64,000 bases of DNA from Chloroflexota bacterium (GTDB lineage Bacteria; Chloroflexota; Anaerolineae; Anaerolineales; Villigracilaceae). Shown here one piece after another: positions 18,101-25,058 of this stretch (its first letter is position 1; every line of letters starts with the position of its first letter). The stretch is from NCBI GenBank assembly GCA_024434165.1, contig QMIW01000001.1, forward strand, positions 146,026 to 210,025, read 5' to 3'. The notes under the pieces are model-generated. The model saw only the letters and a list, made by a program, of their open reading frames with translations, did no database searches and was not told the DNA's origin. The translations under genes were made by a program, and so were the position numbers.

Positions 18101-19540
18101 GCCAGCCCGAACCGCGCCGGTTTCACCTTGAAGATCGGCGAAGGTCTTGCCGGTTGGGTGGTGAAAAACCGCGAAGCGGTTTTGATCCATGATCTGTACC
18201 AGGATCCGCGCTGGGTGCGCAACCCCGCCGCCGGGCAGGACCATCGCAGCGCGATTGCCGTGCCCATGATGGTGGGCGAGGATGTGATCGGCGTTCTCAT
18301 GGTCTTCCAGCGTATGGCGAACTTCTTCAGCGCGGAAATGCTCAACCTCGTCAAGGCGATTGCCAGCCAGGTGGCGGTGGCGATCAACAATGCCCGCCTC
18401 TACGAATTGATCCGCGACCAGGCGGAGCGCCTCGGCTTGATGCTCCGCAAGGAGCAGGTGGAAGCCAGCCGCCAGCAGTCCATCCTCGAAGCGGTGGCGG
18501 ATGGCGTGCTCGTCACCGGCGTGGATAACCGCATCACCTTCGTAAACTCCTCCGCCGCCAGAATCCTCGGCGTGGAGGAAGCCCGCCTGCTTGGCAACTC
18601 GCTGGAAGGTTTTGCAGGCTTGTTCGGAAAATCCGCCGCGGCGTGGACGGCGACCATCCGCAATTGGTCCGACGATCCCTCCACGTACAAGCCGAGCCAG
18701 CTTTACGCCGAACAGTTGGAACTGGAGAACGGGCGTATCGTGCTCGTCCACCTGGCGCCGGTCATCCATCAAAGGGATTTTCTGGGTACGGTCTCCATCT
18801 TCCGCGACATCACCCGCGAAGTCGAAGTGGACCGCCTCAAGTCCGAATTTGTGGCGACGGTCAGTCACGAACTGCGCACGCCCATGACCGCGATCAAAGG
18901 CTACGTGGACATCCTCACCATGGGCGCAGCGGGACCGCTGAACGAAAACCAGGTGCATTTCCTCGATGTGGTGCGTAATAACATCGAACGTCTCAACATC
19001 CTGGTGAGTGACCTGTTGGATATTTCCCGCATCGAATCCGGACGGGTTGTCCTCGAACAACAGCCAGTCAACCTGCATGAGATCGCCGAGGAAGTCGTTG
19101 CCGAAACCCTGCGGCGTTCGCAGACCGAGAACAAACCCATCGCGTTGTCCCTCGAGTCGCAAAAGAACCTGCCGCTTGTCATAGGCGATAACGGGCGCGT
19201 GCGCCAGATCCTCAGCAACCTGGTCAACAACGCCTTTAATTACACGCCCGAAAACGGCACCATTCGCGTCAACATCCACCAGGAAAATGGCGAGGTGCAG
19301 GTGGATGTGGAGGATAACGGCATCGGCGTCAAGCCCGAAGACCAGGCGCGCCTCTTCGACCGCTTCTTCCGCGGCGAACACCCGCTTGTGCTTGCCACCC
19401 CCGGGACCGGGCTGGGTTTGCCCATCGTCCGCCAGTTGGTGGAGATGCACAAGGGACGCATTTGGATGAGAAGCACAGGTGTGCCGGGCGAGGGCAGCAT
19501 GTTTTCCTTCACCCTGCCCATCTACAATAACGGAGAATAA
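12131..19540 (+). CDS. giant multi-GAF sensor histidine kinase (2469 aa)
   Basis: Order of parts: one N-terminal membrane segment (about 3-25), a short region, then about eleven GAF domains at roughly 157-307, 333-480, 507-657, 683-820, 850-1017, 1077-1220, 1247-1400, 1423-1563, 1595-1737, 1757-1900 and 1943-2093. Each ends in a helix of the type QxAxAIxNAxLY. A PAS domain (2117-2233), HisKA with SHELRTP (His2246), and HATPase (NLVNNAFNY near 2363, GTGLGLPIV near 2426) follow. The open frame extends upstream to 12014 inside the previous gene, but ATG 12131 has AGGTGAG ahead and starts at the membrane helix. A CheY-like gene follows without a gap. Confidence 0.9.
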   Translation: MFPGLGISLFVAGLVIVGLAWLTLRMLPRSQRAAQANEIHPVFPEATKSNEAVILLQPGGRVEYMSAQARSYFGLRENEPYDIERLARYVRPSDDFLDICALPGSKRVSIGGRLVELASFEVPGAYPMMLVSLRSREGALGLEEDAGAGSEILRLATEFSQGIATSLDLHTTVRSILDHVSRLVPSDVLELKLWSEERRALVPYRFQQSGSGRVVTASLSQFGSLTQRLAERREPFMLGNVRAEYASNGEMLAIQSYLGIPLVAGGELVGTLEAGQMNSGAFGAHDLNLLVLISGQAAVAIRNAKLYEEEQKRRAELAGLANLNQALSSVRDVQDVFTRLVESAAPLFQAEIIGFMLFDEDRRILEGKVPFRGLPPHVVEIYRASILPESPAERVLASQQAIITMNAMQDEQWRALGLADVATAASLRDNALIPLLSSGRMLGYFQVGHHHRGVISFTTEEVRLMNIVANQAAAIIENVLLVQQARARALRADALRRIASLTSSSAALAEILKYSVQELARLFQADAAAIFLLDETRGVLRLNRESTYGVSEEVSREFLQIHVEDDNYRFTVSGSRKPFLSGRLSMDRRVLPAYRALTNALAVESAVVVPLVARERGLGELMLGSRRIDHFNAYDLQIASTAAGQIATAIESAGLLAQTDDSLRRRVEQLSAVARAAREFGASLDVRQLLQTLHDEAVRLSGANCASALLLETGGAPEDMRPQMIVGCPRQPELTSVERTALKLGEPLTVSDYIHDGVLPPHEGSRSGLIVPISHQARAIGVISLHSNYSNHFSAETRELAQMLAAQAGIAIQNTQRYQAEKQRSELMRRRSETLMRLTDVTYSMGHDQPLDQALQIIARGIRDATPFRVVLVSIVEVETGLLKRISAVGVPHEMLNDLFSRKQPLNSVRQLMRPEFKISRSYFIPADQTPIIPPDLHSVTLDLSAPAVKTANMWDPNDFLIIPLENAEGQIVGLISLDDPSNGLRPDVATIESAEIFASQAALLIGNTLRQSELRSRIDSLSAALERQQKLLDMTQNDLPVLLRKDLEQTIALHNLDRRAQRVRAGLAITESVSRQLDASSALQALGRETLTQLGMSVALVAENTPDGPHLQHVMGSLPRATNVEALFGQRNPLRACLQTGVPILIPNLDENDEWRDATLLTSLRAKGVICLPILVENKPVAAMLAASPEPMPSFTEEDIQVYTQISQQTSLILQNISLLNQTRRRLDEVNLLLDFSRQLSGMDGDAIVKSLLDSARRVIQHAHAGVVLLWNPKTEMLSPRAVSGYADNESMLRINYRAGEALPGTAFLNRKARRVDEINFARDYNLSAENLSLYRQATGGRVPVSCLLVPILAPDQTLGLLVLDNFNTTGAFRPEDETLLISLAQQVALSLDNLRLVQATQERAGQLQALNDASVSLTSSLSSDQLINSLLDQLRPILPYDTATLWLREKDRLTVAATRGFSDVEQRLGLSVAVSDSALFKEMAQSGQPILVKDVREDPRFPPVEAPRLSWLGIPLISKGELVGVIAVEKWQANYYTREQIQVGLTFASQSAVSLDNSRLYEDSVKRATELDQRSHRLTAVNRFTSALTRSLDTEQILSLTAEELYRGLNAKRVSVVTFERGQAYWKIAVPRIRAKLPRILPDAPIFSRLRESLGIFNTDDVRSEPDLTSLLDMFGESATALLILPIVSGQTLTALLFAQMTGDARFGINELEVARTITNQATIAMENARLYQSSVRTAARFAILNETSSLVSASLNPEEIYVSVHKAAERLMPLDSFAITLLDQETNEIEPVYLFDKGRRVFAQRIPFGQGLSSEVIRSGRSILASSSEEMNRLGTVRAGDGDETQSLVAVPMIVGGRALGMLSAQSYQPGVYSEEDMQILGTLANQAIVAIQNGRLFKETQTLASELEARVAERTAQLQREQQNTETLLRILTEVSSSLDLDRTLNRTLSLLNDTIGAEQGTILLVNPEDNLLHYRAGYGYLSDRSASPNRAGFTLKIGEGLAGWVVKNREAVLIHDLYQDPRWVRNPAAGQDHRSAIAVPMMVGEDVIGVLMVFQRMANFFSAEMLNLVKAIASQVAVAINNARLYELIRDQAERLGLMLRKEQVEASRQQSILEAVADGVLVTGVDNRITFVNSSAARILGVEEARLLGNSLEGFAGLFGKSAAAWTATIRNWSDDPSTYKPSQLYAEQLELENGRIVLVHLAPVIHQRDFLGTVSIFRDITREVEVDRLKSEFVATVSHELRTPMTAIKGYVDILTMGAAGPLNENQVHFLDVVRNNIERLNILVSDLLDISRIESGRVVLEQQPVNLHEIAEEVVAETLRRSQTENKPIALSLESQKNLPLVIGDNGRVRQILSNLVNNAFNYTPENGTIRVNIHQENGEVQVDVEDNGIGVKPEDQARLFDRFFRGEHPLVLATPGTGLGLPIVRQLVEMHKGRIWMRSTGVPGEGSMFSFTLPIYNNGE

Positions 19541-19915
19541 ATGGCGAGAATTTTGATTGCAGAAGACGAACCCGATATCCGCGAACTGGTTGCTTTTACC
19601 CTGCGGTTTGCAGGGCATGAGGTTGTCACCACCTCGAACGGGGAGGAGGCGCTCCATCAGGCAGGCCTGGTCGTACCCGACCTCATCCTCATGGATGTGC
19701 GCATGCCCAAGATGACGGGCTACGACGCCTGCCGCGCCATGAAAGCCGACTCCGCCCTCAAGGATATTCCTGTGGTGTTCCTCTCCGCCAAGGGGCAGGA
19801 TGCCGAAATTCAAACCGGTTTGGATGCGGGCGCGGAGGAATACCTGCTCAAACCCTTCGCTCCCGACCAACTGGTGGAACGCGTGCGCGCCATCCTCGGA
19901 AAGTTTGGAAAATAA
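19541..19915 (+). CDS. CheY-like response regulator (124 aa)
   Basis: A stand-alone receiver domain with AEDEPD near the N-terminus, Asp52 in LMDVRMPK as the phospho-acceptor, and Lys in YLLKPF. Its ATG directly follows the stop codon of the giant kinase, so it is the obvious phosphotransfer partner. With no output domain it must act by protein contact or pass phosphate on. Confidence 0.9.
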   Translation: MARILIAEDEPDIRELVAFTLRFAGHEVVTTSNGEEALHQAGLVVPDLILMDVRMPKMTGYDACRAMKADSALKDIPVVFLSAKGQDAEIQTGLDAGAEEYLLKPFAPDQLVERVRAILGKFGK

Positions 19916-19921
19916 CCCTCA

Positions 19922-20710
19922 ATGAGCGCAATCATTCTCGACGGTTCGATGGTGCATTATGAGGCGTTGGGGCGCGGACGCCCCATCATCTTCCTGCACG
20001 GCTGGGTCGGCTCATGGCGCTATTGGATCAACGCCATGCAGGTCGCATCCACATCGTTCCGCGCCTATGCGCTCGACCTCTACGGCTTCGGCGACACCAT
20101 CCGCGACCCCATGCGTTACCCGCTCGAAAAACAGGCGGAACTCATCCACGGCTTCCTGGAAGAAATGGGCATCGGCAAGGTGGCAATCGTCGGTCACGAC
20201 CTGGGCGCGCTGGTTGGTTTCAACTTCATCAAGAAATGGCACGCCAGCGTAGACCGCATGATGGTCGTCAACTGCCCGATGGAATACGATACGGTCAATG
20301 CCCGGATGCGGACCGCTCCCGCCACAGAACTTGCCGAGTGGCTGACCGGACGCGTCCCCGAAGCCATGTCTGCCCTCGCAGACGCCTCCAAAGTGGACCC
20401 GAAAGCGGTTGCCGCTTCGATGGAGAGTCTCCAGGCGGATAACTTGTTCCCCAGCGTCCGCAACCTCGGCGTTCCCTGTCTGTTCGTCTACGGGGCGAAC
20501 AACCCCGCCATCACCCTGCCCACGCAGGAACGGGTGGACGCCCTGCCCATGCACATGCACCAAATCAACCTCGAAGGCGCGGGTCACTTCCCCATGCTCG
20601 ATAACCCTCCGCAGTTCAACCGTCTGCTGACGGACTTCCTTGCCCTCGACTCCGGGGTCAGCCCCAGGGAATTGCAGCTCAAGGAAGAATGGAAACGCCG
20701 CGTGCGTTAG
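19922..20710 (+). CDS. alpha/beta hydrolase, aspartate nucleophile (262 aa)
   Basis: A paralogue of the hydrolase at 7295 (shared HGWVGSW opening and GHFPMLDNP end), but the nucleophile elbow reads GHDLGA, with Asp93 in place of serine. An Asp nucleophile is the mark of epoxide hydrolases and haloalkane dehalogenases in this fold. It lies six bases after the CheY-like gene and ends the locus, before tandem terminators. Confidence 0.8.
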   Translation: MSAIILDGSMVHYEALGRGRPIIFLHGWVGSWRYWINAMQVASTSFRAYALDLYGFGDTIRDPMRYPLEKQAELIHGFLEEMGIGKVAIVGHDLGALVGFNFIKKWHASVDRMMVVNCPMEYDTVNARMRTAPATELAEWLTGRVPEAMSALADASKVDPKAVAASMESLQADNLFPSVRNLGVPCLFVYGANNPAITLPTQERVDALPMHMHQINLEGAGHFPMLDNPPQFNRLLTDFLALDSGVSPRELQLKEEWKRRVR

Positions 20711-20773
20711 TGCCGCAAAACTTATTTTGCGGTACTTTTCAGGCTCAAGCCGCCGTCCCCGGCGGCGATTTTA
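20710..20773 (+). terminator. tandem terminator hairpins closing the signalling locus
   Basis: GTGCCGCAAAA (20710-20720) pairs with TTTTGCGGTAC (20725-20735) and is followed by TTTT. A second hairpin, GCCGCCG (20749-20755) with CGGCGGC (20760-20766), is followed by a T-rich stretch. The first also resembles the TACCGC/GCGGTA repeat family seen at 36852 and 59823. Confidence 0.7.
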
Positions 20774-20777
20774 TTAC

Positions 20778-20806
20778 TTGACATTCCATTCCCACCGTCC
20801 TATACT
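20778..20806 (+). promoter_or_regulatory. consensus sigma-70 promoter of the thiamine locus
   Basis: TTGACA (20778-20783) and TATACT (20801-20806) are separated by 17 bases, an almost perfect promoter. Transcription would begin near 20813, just before the riboswitch. Confidence 0.85.
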
Positions 20807-20816
20807 CTGAAACACA

Positions 20817-20910
20817 ACCGAACGGGGAGTCCCGCAAGACGGGACTGAGAGGAGCGTGAACGCGCTCGACCCGCATCACCTGATCTGGTTCATGCCAGCG
20901 GAGGGATTCT
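20817..20910 (+). promoter_or_regulatory. TPP riboswitch (THI element)
   Basis: The conserved blocks are present in order: ACGGGGAGTCCCG, ACTGAGAGGAGCG, CTCGACCCG, ACCTGATCTGG and ATGCCAGCGGAGGGA. The CTGAGA and ACCTGATCTGG parts are the thiamine-pyrophosphate-binding core. A terminator follows 14 bases later and the next genes are thiN, thiB, thiP and thiQ, so ligand binding should cause premature termination when TPP is plentiful. Confidence 0.95.
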
Positions 20911-20924
20911 CGAATACATTCGCC

Positions 20925-20956
20925 AACATCCTCCGCTGTGGAGGATGTTTTTGTTT
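20925..20956 (+). terminator. riboswitch expression-platform terminator
   Basis: ACATCCTCC (20926-20934) pairs with GGAGGATGT (20940-20948) around a 5-base loop, followed by TTTTTGTTT. It directly follows the riboswitch aptamer. The 36 bases after it carry a period-10 repeat (CTTTGTGTAC, CTTCGTGATC, CTTTGTGGTG). Confidence 0.85.
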
Positions 20957-20993
20957 AACCTTTGTGTACCTTCGTGATCCTTTGTGGTGAAAA

Positions 20994-21629
20994 ATGCGTA
21001 TTATCATCTTTGCCAACGGCAGCCTGCCCGACCTCGAAAAAGCCCGCGCCCTCCTCCGTCCCGACGACTTCATCCTCTGCGCGGACGGCGGCACACGTCA
21101 CGCCCTTGCCCTGGGACTCACCCCCAATCTCATCATTGGTGATTTGGATTCAACGACCTTAGACCTTCGACCTTTGACCCAAAAAGGAATGCAAGTCATC
21201 CGACATCCAGCCGACAAAAACGAAACCGACCTCGAACTCGCCATTGAACACGCACTCACCCTTAACCCGAATCAAATTCTTATTCTTGCCGCCCTCGGCG
21301 GTCGTATGGACCAGACCCTCGCCAACATTTCATTACTCGGTAACTCGTCCCTCGTTACTCGTAACTTGAGAATCACCGACGGTGTGGAAGAACTCTTCTT
21401 TTGCCGCGATCAGGTCCAGGTCGAAGGAAGAAGCGGAGACATCGTCTCACTCATTCCCTGGCAGGGCGAAGTGACCGGCGTCTTCACCGAAAACCTGCGC
21501 TGGCATCTTCATCACGAAACGTTATACCCCGATAAAACGCGCGGCATCAGCAACGAAATGACCGCCGATGTTGCCACGGTTTCAATCACGAGCGGATTAC
21601 TGCTCATCATTCACACCACTGGTAACTGA
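20994..21629 (+). CDS. thiN: thiamine pyrophosphokinase (211 aa)
   Basis: Transfers pyrophosphate from ATP to thiamine to give TPP. Motifs: CADGGTRHAL, IIGDLDS, KNETDLELAIEHAL and GGRMDQTLANI, all typical of the family; length is usual. It is the first gene after the TPP riboswitch. Three period-7 tracts touch the gene: GACCTTN repeats at 21155-21180, ACTCGNN-type repeats at 21335-21369, and one covering the stop codon at 21618-21658. They encode surface segments between motifs, so the enzyme is probably still functional. Confidence 0.9.
   Translation: MRIIIFANGSLPDLEKARALLRPDDFILCADGGTRHALALGLTPNLIIGDLDSTTLDLRPLTQKGMQVIRHPADKNETDLELAIEHALTLNPNQILILAALGGRMDQTLANISLLGNSSLVTRNLRITDGVEELFFCRDQVQVEGRSGDIVSLIPWQGEVTGVFTENLRWHLHHETLYPDKTRGISNEMTADVATVSITSGLLLIIHTTGN
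21155..21369 (+). repeat. two period-7 tracts inside thiN
   Basis: Tract one (21155-21180) reads GACCTTA GACCTTC GACCTTT GACC. Tract two (21335-21369) reads ACTCGGT AACTCGT CCCTCGT TACTCGT AACTTGA. Both are translated as part of thiN. Such heptamer tracts resemble the short tandemly repeated sequences known in cyanobacteria. Confidence 0.8.
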
Positions 21630-21711
21630 TTACTGATTACTGGTTACTGGTTACTAAAAAAGGAACACACATGAAAAAAATTCTACTGCTCACTGTTTAC
21701 TGCTTACTGCT
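21618..21711 (+). repeat. period-7 tracts at the thiN/thiB junction
   Basis: At 21618-21658 the units are ACTGGTA, ACTGATT (twice), ACTGGTT (twice), covering the thiN stop codon. At 21684-21711 they are TACTGCT, CACTGTT, TACTGCT, TACTGCT and encode the hydrophobic core of the ThiB signal peptide. Confidence 0.85.
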
Positions 21712-22699
21712 CTCCGCCTGCGCTTCCAAAGGACCCGCCACCCTCACCGTCATGACCCACGACTCCTTCGCCATCTCCGAGGATGTCATCACCGCTTTTG
21801 AGACCGCCAACAACGCCGATGTCGTCTTCCTCGCCAGCGGTGACACAGGCACCATGCTTAACAAAGCCATCCTCGCCAAAGACGCCCCGCTGGCGGACGT
21901 GCTGTTCGGCGTGGATAACACCTTCCTCTCCCGCGCCCTCGAAGCGGATATTTTCGAGCCTTATCAATCGCCCGCGCTGAGCGACGTGCCTGCCGAATTC
22001 GTGCTCGACCCATCCTTCCGCGCCCTGCCCGTGGACTATGGCGATGTGTGCATCAACTACGATAAAAAATATTTTAAAGAGAACAATCTGCCTGTGCCGC
22101 AGTCCTTCGAGGATTTGGCGAAACCCGAATACAAAGGCTTGCTCGTGGTGGAGCATCCTGCCACGTCATCGCCGGGTTTGGCGTTCATGCTTGCCACCCG
22201 TGCCCATTTCGGTGACGACTTCCTCGATTATTGGCAGAGCCTCAAAGACAATGGGGTGGTGGTAGTCGATAGCTGGGAGACGGCTTACTACACCAACTTC
22301 TCCGCCTCCTCCGGGCAGGGACCGCAGCCGATGGTCGTCTCGTACGCCTCCAGCCCTGCCGCGGAAGTGTTCTTCGCCTCCGAGCCGCTGAGCGAGTCCC
22401 CGACCGCATCGATCGTCGCTTCGGGCATGTGCTTCCGTCAGATCGAATTCGTCGGCATCCTCAAGAACGGACAGAACCGCGACCTCGCCGAAAAATTTAT
22501 AGACTTCATGCTCGGCAAGCAATTCCAGGAAGATATGCCGCTCAATATGTTCGTCTACCCCGTGAACCAGTCTGCGCAACTGCCGGAGGTATTCACGCAA
22601 TACGCTCAAGTCGCTGAACAGCCTGCGAATATTTCCTACGATGATATTGCCGCCAACCGCGACGCCTGGATCGAGGCGTGGTCTGAGGTGATGAAGTAG
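21671..22699 (+). CDS. thiB: thiamine ABC transporter substrate-binding lipoprotein (342 aa)
   Basis: A type-2 periplasmic binding protein that would capture thiamine or its phosphates for ThiPQ. The start MKKILLLTVYCLLLSAC is a lipoprotein signal peptide with Cys17 as the lipidation site; its hydrophobic core is encoded by a heptamer repeat tract. TLTVMTHDSFAIS, VDNTFLSRALE and DYGDVCINYD match the ThiB/TbpA family. AAGGAA precedes the ATG. The permease and ATPase follow but are separated from it by a TA pair on the other strand. Confidence 0.9.
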   Translation: MKKILLLTVYCLLLSACASKGPATLTVMTHDSFAISEDVITAFETANNADVVFLASGDTGTMLNKAILAKDAPLADVLFGVDNTFLSRALEADIFEPYQSPALSDVPAEFVLDPSFRALPVDYGDVCINYDKKYFKENNLPVPQSFEDLAKPEYKGLLVVEHPATSSPGLAFMLATRAHFGDDFLDYWQSLKDNGVVVVDSWETAYYTNFSASSGQGPQPMVVSYASSPAAEVFFASEPLSESPTASIVASGMCFRQIEFVGILKNGQNRDLAEKFIDFMLGKQFQEDMPLNMFVYPVNQSAQLPEVFTQYAQVAEQPANISYDDIAANRDAWIEAWSEVMK

Positions 22700-22702
22700 G
22701 TC

Positions 22703-22999
22703 TTACTTTGTCGGCTTTACAACGTCCCAAACAATCTCCGGGTATCGTGCCGCCACTTGCAGTAATACACGGGCGGGGCCCTGCGGGGTACGCCTGCCTT
22801 GTTCCCAATTTCGCAGAGTTGCCGTGCTGATGCCAAGTAGTGAGGCAAAATCTTGCTGGGAGAGTTTATAGCCTGCGCGGATACGCTTGATATTTGGCGC
22901 AGTGATCTTGAAGGCACGAGAAGGTTTCTTTTCTCCGCGTAATATCGCCCCGCCTTCGCGAACGCTTTCCAAAAGGTCGTTGAACAATTCTTCTTTCAT
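22703..22999 (-). CDS. XRE-family antitoxin, HigA-like (98 aa)
   Basis: A helix-turn-helix protein: NIKRIRAGYKLSQQDFASLL, then GISTATLRNWEQGRRTP, followed by a short helix. This is the antitoxin or autorepressor of the RelE/HigB-like toxin encoded just upstream, whose stop overlaps this ATG by four bases. The frame extends upstream to 23116, but the ATG at 22999 is the coupled start. It is convergent with thiB, the stops being three bases apart. Confidence 0.85.
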   Translation of the reverse strand: MKEELFNDLLESVREGGAILRGEKKPSRAFKITAPNIKRIRAGYKLSQQDFASLLGISTATLRNWEQGRRTPQGPARVLLQVAARYPEIVWDVVKPTK

Positions 23000-23313
23000 C
23001 GAAATTCCTCTTTCACGATCTTCCGCAGGATTTTTAATTGTTCCTGGGTCATATCGTCTTTGACATTTTTCGGGTAAATCAGGAGCATCAAAATACGTTC
23101 CTGTTTTACCGCCCAATAATAGATCACACGCACCCCGCCGCGTTTTCCACGCCCGGTCATCCCCCAGCGCATTTTCCGCAAACCTCCGCTGGAGGGAATG
23201 ATCACTCCTGCATCGGGTCGGTTGGCGAGCACGGATTGCAACAGGCGGTACTCTTCATCGCTCAAGAGCAGTAAAACCTGGCGGGTAAAGATGTGTGTTT
23301 CAACAATGATCAT
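22996..23313 (-). CDS. RelE/HigB-like toxin (105 aa)
   Basis: A RelE-superfamily mRNA interferase candidate: the segment GGLRKMRWGMTGRGKRGG followed by VRVIYYW is typical of the HigB2-like branch. The toxin gene comes first, the antitoxin second, as in higBA. A -10 TATAAT lies seven bases before the ATG, so the transcript is probably leaderless. The pair sits between thiB and thiP, on the opposite strand to both. Confidence 0.85.
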   Translation of the reverse strand: MIIVETHIFTRQVLLLLSDEEYRLLQSVLANRPDAGVIIPSSGGLRKMRWGMTGRGKRGGVRVIYYWAVKQERILMLLIYPKNVKDDMTQEQLKILRKIVKEEFR

Positions 23314-23320
23314 TTTAGAT

Positions 23321-23339
23321 ATTATACGCCAATGGCGTA
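23321..23339 (-). promoter_or_regulatory. TA promoter with operator dyad
   Basis: On the minus strand a TATAAT (23326-23321) lies seven bases before the toxin ATG. The dyad TACGCCAATGGCGTA (23325-23339) directly abuts and partly covers it, a natural operator for the HTH antitoxin. Confidence 0.7.
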
Positions 23340-23360
23340 GTAATTGGAAGAGCAGTAATA

Positions 23361-25058
23361 ATGACTATAGTAAAAAAAGACTTCACCGTATCAACAACTC
23401 GCCTTTTACTTTGGGTGCCTGTTGTCTTGTTTCTTCTTTCCTTTTTCTTCTTCCCCCTCTTCAAAATACTCGCCCTCACATTCAATCTCGAAACCTTTAC
23501 TAACCTAAACAACTTACGCATTACGTATCACGCATTACTCTTCACTTTCTATCAAGCCGCACTTTCCACCCTCCTCACCTTCGCCCTCGGACTTCCCGCT
23601 GCCATCCTCTTTGCAAAATTCAACTTCCGCGGCAAATCCCTCCTTCGCGCCTTAACCGCCGTCCCCTTCATGCTGCCCACCGTCGTCGTCGCCGCCGCCT
23701 TCAACTCATTATTCAGTCAGCGCGGCTTTTTCCCTCTTCTTTCTTCTTTCCTCTGCCCCACTGATAACTGCTCACTGCTCACTGCCTCACTGCCTCCTCC
23801 TTCCCCCTTCCTCCTTATCCTCATCGCCCACACCTTCTACAACACCACCATCGTCATCCGCATCGTCGGTAACGCCATCTCACGGCTCGACCCTAAACTC
23901 GAAGCCTCCGCCCGAGTTCTCGGTGCAGACACATTCCACGTCTGGAAAAATATAATCCTCCCAATTCTCCGCCCTTCCATTTTTGCCGCCGCTCTGCTCG
24001 TCTTCATGTTTGACTTCACCAGTTTCGGCGTCATCCTCCTGCTGGGCGGATCGAACTTCGCCACCCTCGAAGTGGAAATCTACATCCGCGCCCTGCAACT
24101 TCCCAACCTCAACCTCGCCGCGCTCTTATCCGTCATCCAACTCATCTTCACCCTCATTTTTTCCATTCTCTACTCGCGAACCATCAACCAAGTGAGCACT
24201 CAAACCGCCCCACGCTTTTCTACAGCAAGACCTCCTAAAACTTTCCGAGAAAAAATCTTCGTCATCACTGTTTACTGGTTACTGCTCACTTTTTTTCTAC
24301 TGCCCTTGCTCTCCCTCCCCATCCGCTCCCTCACCCGCCTCGAAGCCGACCGCGGACAACGTGCCGAAGTCCAATACGGCTTCACCACCGACTACTACCA
24401 AGAACTCTTCATCAACCGCCAAGGCTCGTTATTCTACGTCCCGCCGGTGCAAGCCGCCCTCAACTCATTGGGCTTTGCAGGCATCACCGTCATCCTTTCG
24501 CTGGCGCTTGGCTATCCCGCCGCATACGCTCTTGCCAAACCGACTCGTCTCGAAAGATTCCTCGACCCCTTCCTCATGCTTCCGCTCGGTGCCTCCGCTG
24601 TGATGATGGGACTTGGCTTCATCCTCTCCTTTGGGCGACTCATCGCGTCACCGTTTTTCATTCCCATCGCACACACACTCATTGCCTTGCCCTTTGTCAT
24701 TCGAACCCTGCAACCCGCGCTCGCATCCATCCCAGAGCGATTACGCCAAGCCGCATCCACTCTCGGCGCATCGCCCCTGCGCGTTTGGCAAACCGTAGAC
24801 TTTCCCATCCTCTCACGCGCCACACTCAGCGCCGCTACCTTCGCCTTCACCGTCTCACTCGGCGAATTCGGCGCCACTCTGCTCATCACCCGCCCCGAAT
24901 ATCCCACCATCCCCATCGCCATCTCGCGCTTCCTCTCGCAGCCCGGCGGTCTCAACTACGGTCAAGCCATGGCAATGGCAACCGTCCTCATGCTGCTGAC
25001 CACGCTCAGCATTTTGCTCATCGAAAAATTGCGTTTCAACAACGCTGGAGAATTCTAA
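23361..25058 (+). CDS. thiP: thiamine ABC transporter permease, fused two-half protein (565 aa)
   Basis: A long membrane protein with two halves of about six membrane segments each, every half carrying the EAA-type cytoplasmic loop (LEASARVLGADTFHVWKNI; RLRQAASTLGASPLRVWQTV). This is the ThiP and iron-permease architecture. Heptamer tracts at 23760-23794 and 24264-24291 are translated; the second encodes part of the first membrane helix of the C-terminal half (ITVYWLLLTFF). The last base of its stop overlaps the thiQ ATG (TAATG). Confidence 0.85.
   Translation: MTIVKKDFTVSTTRLLLWVPVVLFLLSFFFFPLFKILALTFNLETFTNLNNLRITYHALLFTFYQAALSTLLTFALGLPAAILFAKFNFRGKSLLRALTAVPFMLPTVVVAAAFNSLFSQRGFFPLLSSFLCPTDNCSLLTASLPPPSPFLLILIAHTFYNTTIVIRIVGNAISRLDPKLEASARVLGADTFHVWKNIILPILRPSIFAAALLVFMFDFTSFGVILLLGGSNFATLEVEIYIRALQLPNLNLAALLSVIQLIFTLIFSILYSRTINQVSTQTAPRFSTARPPKTFREKIFVITVYWLLLTFFLLPLLSLPIRSLTRLEADRGQRAEVQYGFTTDYYQELFINRQGSLFYVPPVQAALNSLGFAGITVILSLALGYPAAYALAKPTRLERFLDPFLMLPLGASAVMMGLGFILSFGRLIASPFFIPIAHTLIALPFVIRTLQPALASIPERLRQAASTLGASPLRVWQTVDFPILSRATLSAATFAFTVSLGEFGATLLITRPEYPTIPIAISRFLSQPGGLNYGQAMAMATVLMLLTTLSILLIEKLRFNNAGEF
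23743..24291 (+). repeat. period-7 tracts inside thiP
   Basis: At 23760-23794 the units are ACTGATA, ACTGCTC (twice), ACTGCCT, CACTGCC, with a CT-rich tract just before from 23743. At 24264-24291 they are ATCACTG, TTTACTG, GTTACTG, CTCACTT. Both are read in frame, encoding a Ser/Leu/Pro-rich loop and a membrane helix respectively. The bases between the tracts are ordinary coding sequence. Confidence 0.8.

Noticed and set aside
17990..19870. A 626-codon open frame on the minus strand
   Set aside because: It is antisense to the kinase core with intact HisKA and HATPase motifs and has no recognisable domain or ribosome site.
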